From Cymbidium sinense (Eukaryota > Streptophyta > Magnoliopsida > Asparagales > Orchidaceae), in NCBI GenBank assembly GCA_021442155.1, contig CM038214.1:56266514-56330513 (forward strand): a stretch of 64,000 nt of DNA. The letters are read 5' to 3'. The notes beneath the pieces are model-generated. The model saw only the letters and a list, made by a program, of their open reading frames with translations, was not told the origin of the DNA and ran no database searches. The translations under genes and the position numbers were made by a program. Shown here in pieces: positions 56,558-64,000 of this stretch (within the stretch, counting starts at the first letter, position 1; every line of letters starts with the position of its first letter).

Positions 56558-57051
56558 AATCGGTAGAACATTGATGATAGGAACATCACCGTCAACTAGG
56601 CTCAGTCTAAATTTGGTTATGGAGGTGAAGGCGGAGGCGATGATTATCACAGTGGTGGTGACGGATCTAGAGGTATTGGTGGATATGGAGGTGGTGGTCG
56701 AAGCAGTGGTGGTTATGGAGGTGGGAAGGGAGATGGAGGTTACAGTCACGGTATAGGCGAAGGGAGAGATTGCGGATATGATGGCGAATCCTACTACTTG
56801 AGAGATGAGGTGGTTCTTATCAAAGCTCGAGAAACTAAAGAATGACTGATCCAATTTGCTGCTTATGGAACTGCTTCTTTATAGCAAAGACGGTTCTACT
56901 TATCTAAGGTTTTTGATTTGCTCTATGGGTGCTCATTTTTTTATCTATGTTGTCACTTGTGTCTTAAAAAACTTGGGGTGCTACTTGGTTGATGAAATCA
57001 AAAAGAAGAAATGTTGAATCTAAGCTTGTTCTCTATTAAAAATAAATAAAT
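56558..57051 (+). pseudogene. GRP unit M: last-exon remnant with 3'UTR
   Basis: Frame from 56558: NR.NIDDRNITVN, stop (TAG), AQSKFGYGGEGGGD, YHSGGDGSRGIGGYGGGGRS, GGYGGGKGDGGYSHG, RDCGYDGESYYLRDE. The C-terminus, SYQSSRN-like, ends at a stop near 56840. The 3'UTR ends in a short A-run mixed with T (about 57037-57050). Mirror partner of unit B: start and end coordinates pair with it at a sum of about 75,992. The +1 frame at 56571-56756 and the minus frame at 56546-56854 are shadows. Confidence 0.8.
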
Positions 57052-57270
57052 CGTAAACCCTAAACCCTAAACCATAAACCCTAAAACTCTAAACCCTAAA
57101 CCCTAAACCCTAAACTTTAAAACCATAAATCCTAAACCCTAAAAGCTACAACCCTAATCCCTAAACCCTAAACTAACCCTCAACCCTAAACCCTAAATCC
57201 TAAACTCTAAACTAACCCTAAACCCCAACCCTAAACCCTAAACCCTAAACCCTAAACCTTGAATAAAGAT
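57052..57270 (-). repeat. Telomere-like CCCTAAA tract
   Basis: Good CCCTAAA heptamers lie between GRP unit M and the gypsy 3' end, ending in CCTTGAATAAAG where the gypsy homology starts. Confidence 0.9.
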
Positions 57271-60200
57271 GTCATTAGGAGTAGATCTAAAGAATGACCT
57301 AATCCTAACATAGTTATGGTAGTTAAAGAAAATGTCTTTAAGAGACTTTCCCTTGACTATTAGAGATTTGAATACCCTGAATCATATTATAATACCATAT
57401 ATTATAGTATAATGTAGCATCATATATTTGAGCATGTAGTGATGTGTTTTTTGATGTTATAAGATTTTTTGAAATGTTTTAGTATATTATGGTATTGTGC
57501 CCTATAGTCTATATTAATATAAATCATAAAAATATTGACTTAATAAATTAGATGATGAAATTTGTTAAATTTGACGTGGGACTTAATTTGTAGTACCAAA
57601 GTTGTGCTACACCACTTGTAGTGAAAAATGAAAGATTTTATGTTCAAAATAAATATTATATATTGTTGCATAGTATAGCATCATATATCATAATATATTA
57701 TTACACATTTTAAATTCTTTTAGTATTTTACAATCATGCATTCAAGCCTACACTAAAATTATTTATAAAAATGTTGATTTAGAATTTAAAATGGTGGAAT
57801 TTGGCGAATTTATAATAGGTAGAGCATGGATCATAATATATTATTCCAATTTAAAATATGTAAGTGATACGACTAAAATATATAGTTTTTTATTATTTAG
57901 ACTAATTTTATGATTTTTTATCTTAAGCAATCCCAGTGACGTGATATGCAATATAATATATAATAATATAATATGTTATAGTGTATTATACTATAGAATG
58001 CCTATAGCATCAAGCGTTATAGCATACTATTGTGTATTACGACTTATTGTTTAGCATATTTTAGTTTGTTATAGTATGATGTAGTAGAGTACTGATATAA
58101 TTTGTAAAAATACTGATTTATAGGTTGAGATGGTGGGATTTGACCAAATTTAAGGTAAGCTTTAGGGAACATCATTGGGGGTGCTATTGCGTGTCATTTA
58201 ATCAAAAGAATGGAATTTTGCATCCAAAATAAATGTTCATTTTTCAACTAAATTTTATAAATTTTTTGCTTAAAATGATTCATTTTAAGGTGTAATGTAA
58301 GATAATATATTATATGAAAGCATATTAAAATATAATGTACATAACCATATAACTTCATATATATTAATTTGGTGGTGTGTTACTAAATTTTATTGTACGT
58401 TTTAGCATGTTTTACTTTTTATTATAATACATTGGGTCAAAACTCACAAAAATGTTAACTTCAAGGTTGAGATGGAAGAATTTTTCCAAATTCAAGGCAC
58501 ACACCAAAGAAGAAACAAAAAATTTTTGCTATTTTGTACCATTTCTAATGGAAATATAACAATTTTACATCCAAAATGAACATTATTCATATTTTGAAAA
58601 AATTATGTTATTTGTTCCTTTTAAGTGATTCTAATGAGGTGCAATGTTAGATAATATATTATAATATAGCAAATTATAATATAACATCATATATTATAAT
58701 ATAATATATTATGTTAATTCACACTATAATATGTTTAGCATGATATTGTATAGTTAGTTTGAGCTTACACCATCATAAATCATAAAATGTTGATTACAAT
58801 GTTAAGATGATGTAATTTGAATGAATACATTATTAGGATTTTGGTAAAAGTATTAAAGGTGTGCATAAGAGAAGAAAAAAGATTTGATGAGAATTCCATG
58901 TCAAGGACAAGGAAGAAGATCCACTAGGGGATCACACATGCATTGTACCTGGCATGTGAGGGGTCTATGTCGAGGGCATAAAGAAGAAAATCTATTAGGG
59001 AAAAGGATTAAATTTGATTTGATTATATGATTTATGGAAAGAAGATCCATTGGCGATAAGAATCAATAATCCACTGAGGAATAAGATCAAATCAACTTTA
59101 ATTTATTTTGGTTTAATTGATGTGGAGGCATATCTGCTAAAGATATGGGCTCGAGTCCATTGGGTAATGGGTATATGAACCTTCGACTAGGGAAGCAGGT
59201 TTGGGCTATCCCCTAGGGATTGGGATTTGAGTTTGATTTCATAAATTTATTTGGGGATGTACCTGCTAGGAATAAGAGTTTGGTTGGATTTCTTTGATTT
59301 AGACTCTATTAGGGGAGTTGGTTTAATTTGGCTCCACTGGGGAGGTTAGTTTTGAATTTGATTTATTTGCTTGACCTATTTATATATGATTTGGAGCTCC
59401 ATTGAAGAGAAGGGTATGATTTAACTCCACTGGGAAACTTATATTGGGTTTAATTTAATCTGAGTTAATGTATGGACCCTGTTGGTGTGCGATGAACCCA
59501 ATAAGAAGGGGCTATATTAGCCTTGACTTACCTCAGGTTTACAAATCTAAAAGGATAGTCTACCAACTGTGGGGTAGAGCTAGCCAACCTAAGGGGTTGT
59601 CTTTCAGTGTGCAACGGCTATGCTAGAAAGAAGGGGTAGCAGACTTACAACTTCTGAAGCGAGGAACAACCACTGGGGTAACCTGTTGGATGCACAATAA
59701 ATTAAACCTAACCTAAGGCGACTATTGTGTGAATATTGCTGGGGACTTATGTCAACTCAAAAGTAGTTAGGATTAATTTTATCTTAATTTCATGTAATTT
59801 TATATGGTTTGTTTGGTTTAGTTTGAATTTGAATTGAGGGCATATCCACTAGCGATGTGAGCTCAATCAAACTTGATAGATTTATTTTATGGACCATGTT
59901 GGTGTGCAATAGACCCACTAAGAAGGGGCTATATCGGACTTATCTTATCTTAGATTTACAAATCCAAATGGATAGTCTACTAGCTGTGAGGTAGAGCTAG
60001 CCAACTTAAGGGGTTGCCTTTCAGTGTGTATGATTGTGCTAGGAAGAAGGCATAGTAGACTTACATCTTTTAAAGTAGGGAACAACTGCTAGGGTGACTT
60101 GTTGGTAGCACAACAAATTGAACTCGACTTAGGGGTGACTATTGAGTGAATGTCGTTGTGGACTTATATCAACTCAAGAGTAGTCAAGCGATTCTTATAG

Positions 60201-61460
60201 GAAGTTTGGCTAACACTGTCCTAAAGAATGGATGCCTACTTGGTAAAATGTACTGCTAGGGATGTCCTCTCTAATGCACAAGTGAATATATGTTTTATTT
60301 ATATGTTTGTGTGGACCTTATTGGTGTGTGAGGGACCACACTAAGAAGGGGCTATGTCGGCCTTGACATATCTCAAATTTACTGGACCAAGGGAGAATCT
60401 ACACATCCATAGGATAGATTCTCCAACCATAGGGATGGTTACTAGGAAAAGGGAATTGTCCAATATGACAGTAACCTGAGTAGTGTCTAAATGGGGTCAC
60501 AAAGGATGTGATCCAAATATAGTGCCCACAAGGGAGCTACCACTAAGGGCATTATACTGAGCCTTGGAAAAGAAATCTTATAGGTGTATGGTGGAAGGAC
60601 AAAGCATAGAAAACTTACATCTGCCATGAGTGGTGTATCCTAAGGTGCGAGAATAACCAACCTAAGGTGTATTCGTCAGCATGAGTTGGTGTATCCATCA
60701 GCATAGTGAGAACCAAACAACCTAAGGTGCCTGACGGTGTCCAACAATCAATCTAGAAAGAAATAATGTAAGCTTACAACTTTCTAAGAGGAACTGATCA
60801 TCGGGATAGTATGTTGTCATGAGACAAATGTTATCTGACCTAGAGTGACTACTAAGCGGGGAGCATTGAGAAAGGACTGGACCCAGACTTGAAGTAGTCA
60901 GGAGGAAAGAAGCCTCTAGGGGACTTATCTTAAAACTCAAATATACTTGACCCAGTCAGTGCATGAAGGCTAATATGAAAAGAAAGCGTAGCAAACTCAC
61001 ATCCTCTTAGATGAAGCCAACATGAGGTAGCTTACAGGTCACGTAGTAAGGCCTATCAAACTAACAAGGGACTCATCAGTGTGCAGTGGCCAAGTAAGGA
61101 AGGAAAGCATAGCAAACTTACATCTTTCAAAGTAAGAAGACCATTGGGGTGATATAGTAGCAGGGTAGCACATCATCTTGATCTAGAGCAGCTACTGATT
61201 GAGTGTCATTGGGGGCGTTATCTCAACTCAGAGTAGCCGAGATAAAAAAATATGTGTTGATTTTATATGTTTGTGTATAGTTGGTGTTTGTATTGTGTCG
61301 ATGCAGGAAAGGATGCCGCTCGGGTTCTTTACACATACCCTAAACACATAATGGTGGATTCACAAACAAGAATACTTTTAACATGGAAGAGATTGAATTC
61401 AAAATGGAATTTTCATTGATGATAATTATTTTGAAACATGATTTATAATATTTCTTCAAG
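57270..61460 (-). mobile_element. Gypsy copy 3: long 3' non-coding region
   Basis: Mirror of 14531-18646. AT-rich units of about 350 bp at 57.37-58.85 kb (AACATTATTCATATTTTG near 58582, AAATGTTCATTTTTCAAC near 58222), then the array with TTGGTGTGC landmarks at about 59.48, 59.90 and 60.32 kb, and GATGTAAGT-type words (as ACTTACATC) at about 60.61, 61.12 kb. It reaches the pol C-terminus near 61460. No coding potential is seen; the small minus frame at 60722-60940 has no protein-like sequence. Confidence 0.75.
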
Positions 61461-61461
61461 T

Positions 61462-62700
61462 AGAGCCTGTCGATTGGAAGCATTGGGTGCTCTCCCTAAT
61501 GATTAATAAGCTAATAAAATCCTCCTTGGTAGGCCTTCTCTATGGCGAAAGGGCCTTTTCAAGTGGGTTAAAACTTACCTCCCATCTTACCACGGGCAGC
61601 ACTCTGTCTCCTTAGAACTAAAATAAGCTCTCCTACTTGAAAAGCTCTAAGATGAACCAACTTATTGTGATCTTGAATCATTTTAGCTTTGTACAACTCA
61701 AGATTTTTGTATGCCCGTAGGCGCCTCTCCTCCAAACCTTTAAGCTCTTCTAACCATAACTTGGTGTTCTGCTTTGTTATGATCTTGCCACCCGAAACTA
61801 TCTTTAGTTATGGGAGTTGGACTTCTAATGGTAGAAGAACTTAGGACACATTGATTAAGGAGAAAAGTGTAGACTGAATTGTAGTTCTATATATGGTGCA
61901 GTAGGCCCACATGGCTTCAACTAATTGCTCATGCTATTGTTGCTTATTATTACCGAATGTCTTCTTCAGTATTTTGATGAGAGTTTTATTGAAGGCTTCT
62001 GCAAAGCTATTTCTCTCATGTAGTTGATGGTAGAATATCTCCAATCTATATTGTGTCTTTGGGCTAAGTTGTTGACCTCAGTGCTTTTGAATGCAATACC
62101 ATTATCAAATATAATTCATTGAGGCACTCCAGACCTATATACAATATGGTTCCTAAAAAACTAAAGCACATGCTAAGTTGTGACCTCTTTGAATAGAATC
62201 ACCTTCACCCATTTGGAAAAGTAGTCAATAGCAGCTAAGATGAACCGATGACCCTTGGAAGAAGGAGGATCAATCGGACCCACTATGTCGGTACCCAAAA
62301 ACTCAGATGGCCATGAGGACACTGTAGGATGTAGAATGTTGGGTGGTTGTTGTAGGACCACACCGTGTATTTGACATTGGTGGCATCGCCTAGCCGTATC
62401 CATGCAATATTTTATCATCAATGGCTAGTAGTATCCTAGTATCTTGATCTTAGATTTTATCTTCGGACCGGATTGGTTGGTTCCACATAATCCTGAGTGT
62501 ACCTCAGTCACGATCTTATGGGCTTCGTGCTTGTCTAAATAATGTAACCACATATGATCAAAAGATCGATGATACAAGACACCATCCACAAGAGCATAGG
62601 AAAGTGCTCTATGCTTCATCTGATGGGCTTGGAACTTCTCTTGAGGTAGTTTGCCTTTATTTAGGTAATCCATGAATGGTTGCCTCCATTCTAACTCCTT
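61462..62700 (-). pseudogene. Gypsy copy 3: integrase
   Basis: Frame 62673-62425 gives the entry linker and a zinc-binding part, HEAHKIVTEVHSGLCGTNQ, where the second His of the HHCC domain is Asn; RRCHQCQ follows in frame 62421-62173. The core has LGTDIVGPIDPPSS (first catalytic Asp), DYFSKWVKVIL, then after breaks IFDNGIAFKS (second Asp kept) and NSFAEAFNKTL (Glu kept). The tail has LEGLEERRLRAY-like and LRAFQVGELILVLRR-like sequence ending near 61462. All three catalytic residues survive here, in contrast with copy 1, but at least three stops or shifts remain. Confidence 0.83.
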
Positions 62701-63200
62701 ATCTTTCTTGGCAATGGCAACCTCCCCTTCAAGAGAGTACTTTTTGATGAGTTCAATATTAATAAGACTTGTCTACTTTGGCTAAAGCATGCCCTATGAC
62801 ATTCTCTCCTTGAGGAATCTTATAAATGGTAACCTCTAAGATTTTGGAGAACAACTTGTACTTGTCATAGTGATGGAGCTTAGGATTTATAACCTTTAGG
62901 ACCCAGCGATTTGATTGATAACTAGCAGAGGATCATCGAAGATGTTGATGTTCTGGATGCTCAGAGTAAAGGCTAACTCTAGACTAGCAATCAGAGCCTT
63001 ATATTCGGCTTCATTGTTGGTGAAAGGATTGGATAGATGATATGAGAATTTCATCACATTGTGGTCCAAAAGTAAGAGAACTATTCTTACCCCTACCTTT
63101 CCTGAAATAGTATATTGTGGTTCTTCTCCTCTTTGAAAGAAGCTGCACCATCAAAGTACATCTCCCATCGGTGAATGCTAGTATCCTCTAATTTTATGAT
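62701..63200 (-). pseudogene. Gypsy copy 3: second RNase H (archaeal-type) remnant
   Basis: The frame at 63287-63093 ends in RWEMYFDGAASF (first Asp). Further on, near 63030-62935: NNEAEYKALIASLELAFTLS (Glu) and INIFDDPLLVIN (Asp). The end reads IPQGENVIGHALAKV near 62820-62770, where ADAL has become GHAL, so the final Asp is His. Stops separate these parts. Confidence 0.78.
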
Positions 63201-64000
63201 TTGTTCATCAGGGAGATCATCACTAAGTGGAGAGTCAGCAGGAACTCGGTGTGCTGCTAAGAAATCTGCTAGTGCTTGTCCTTTCACCGCACGAAGGGAT
63301 ACGAAGGTAATGTCAAATTGTGAGGATCATGGACCATCATGCCAGCCGTTTGGATATCATCGACCATGTCATGAGATACTGTAGTCCATTAATCCTAGAG
63401 ATTAAGTTCACTTTATGAGGAAGCATGCAATGCTATAACCTTTGGGATAAAAAGATTAAAGCTAGGCAATGCTTCTCAATGGGCCGATAATTAGCCTCAA
63501 TAGGGATTAAAGAATGGCTGAGATAGTAGATTGTGTTTTCCTTCCCTTTATTATTGGCTTGGGCCAACAAAGCACCAAAGGAGTCATCTAATGCAATAGT
63601 GTAAAGTATGAGTGGCTTGCTCAGGATAGGGGCTGCTAGAATTGGTGACATCATCAGGTAATGCTTGATGTCTTTAATGGCATGCTCACACTTATCATCC
63701 CACTTGAACTTGGCATCCTTTTTTATAAGTGCTAAGAATGATTGACATCTTTTTAATAAGTTGGATATAAAGCATCTTAGATACACTAATCACCCTTGGA
63801 ATGATCTAAGTTGAGTTAAACTTTTAGGGGGTGGCATTTCTAATATTGCCTTGATCTTCTCCAGATCGATTTTGATTTCCTAGTGTCAAACAATAAACCT
63901 AAGGAATTTTCTTGAAGTTACTCAGAATGCACACTTTAGAGGGTTCATTTTAAGGTTAAATTGTCTTAACTATTCAAAAACTACTCTCAAATCAAAGAGA
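63201..64000 (-). pseudogene. Gypsy copy 3: RT thumb, RNase H1 and tether (runs off the window)
   Basis: From the window edge: RT sequence corresponding to the stretch after the YVDD motif (SLFDLRVVFE-like near 64000), thumb with MPPPKSLTQLRSFQ-like sequence near 63835-63780, then frame 63786-63433: YLRCFISNLLKRCQSFLAL, LILYTIALDDSFGALLAQAN (Asp) and YRPIEKHCLALIFLSQRL (Glu). Tether GQALADFLAAHRVPADSPL is near 63285-63230. The RT catalytic motif would lie beyond position 64000 and cannot be checked. Confidence 0.82.

Larger units (their letters stand above)
55400..64000 (-). repeat. Right arm of large inverted repeat
   Basis: Reverse-complement partner of about 11923-20300. It contains, from the centre outwards, A-rich array, junction word, CCCTAAA tract, GRP unit M, CCCTAAA tract, gypsy 3' region and gypsy pol. 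It leaves the window at 64000 within RT, so its full length is not known. Confidence 0.8.

Overview
The window looks like nuclear, repeat-dense, probably heterochromatic DNA from a seed plant with a large genome. Four things point there: long degenerate arrays of the plant (Arabidopsis-type) telomere heptamer TTTAGGG; remnants of a Ty3/gypsy element with two RNase H domains in pol (Tat-lineage architecture); a plant-type LINE reverse-transcriptase tail; and at least thirteen copies or part-copies of the last part of a plant glycine-rich RNA-binding protein (GRP) gene. I see no intact gene, tRNA, rRNA or CRISPR array. The species cannot be told from this sequence.

Layout. 1-5651: telomere-like and T-rich array (G-rich strand on +) with a decayed LINE at about 2.09-2.73 kb. 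5721-18646: gypsy copy 1 on +, made of a long LTR-like non-coding part, a gag-less decayed pol, and a long 3' region with two kinds of tandem repeat. 18647-41358: telomere-like, T-rich and GC-rich arrays holding GRP units B-I, all antisense, plus a short fragment of the gypsy 3' end at 39.4 kb. 41358-54067: scrambled gypsy pieces, namely gag and protease on +, LTR-like sequence on +, and an inverted RT/RNase H piece on -. 54068-57270: GRP units J-M on + with CCCTAAA-oriented arrays. 57270-64000: gypsy copy 3 on -, running out of the window.

Two arrangements stand out. First, about 11.9-20.3 kb is mirrored by about 55.4-64.0 kb: homologous landmarks add up to about 75,870-75,990 throughout, so the window holds a large inverted repeat with a spacer of about 35 kb, and the telomere-like arrays switch from TTTAGGG to CCCTAAA across it. 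A third, direct copy of the centre of that arm sits at 39.4-41.4 kb. Second, the arrays are not just decayed heptamers. They are built from recurring parts in a fixed order: TTTAGGG tract, a conserved junction word (core TTAAGTAAACC), a T-rich monomer with diagnostic words, a GC-rich CYCAGGG-type island, and a GRP last-exon unit with an A-run at its 3' end. This composite of telomere-like DNA and GRP pseudo-exons is the best candidate for something undescribed. All protein-level calls come from reading translations by eye; no search or alignment was run, and boundaries are approximate (usually within 10-50 bp).
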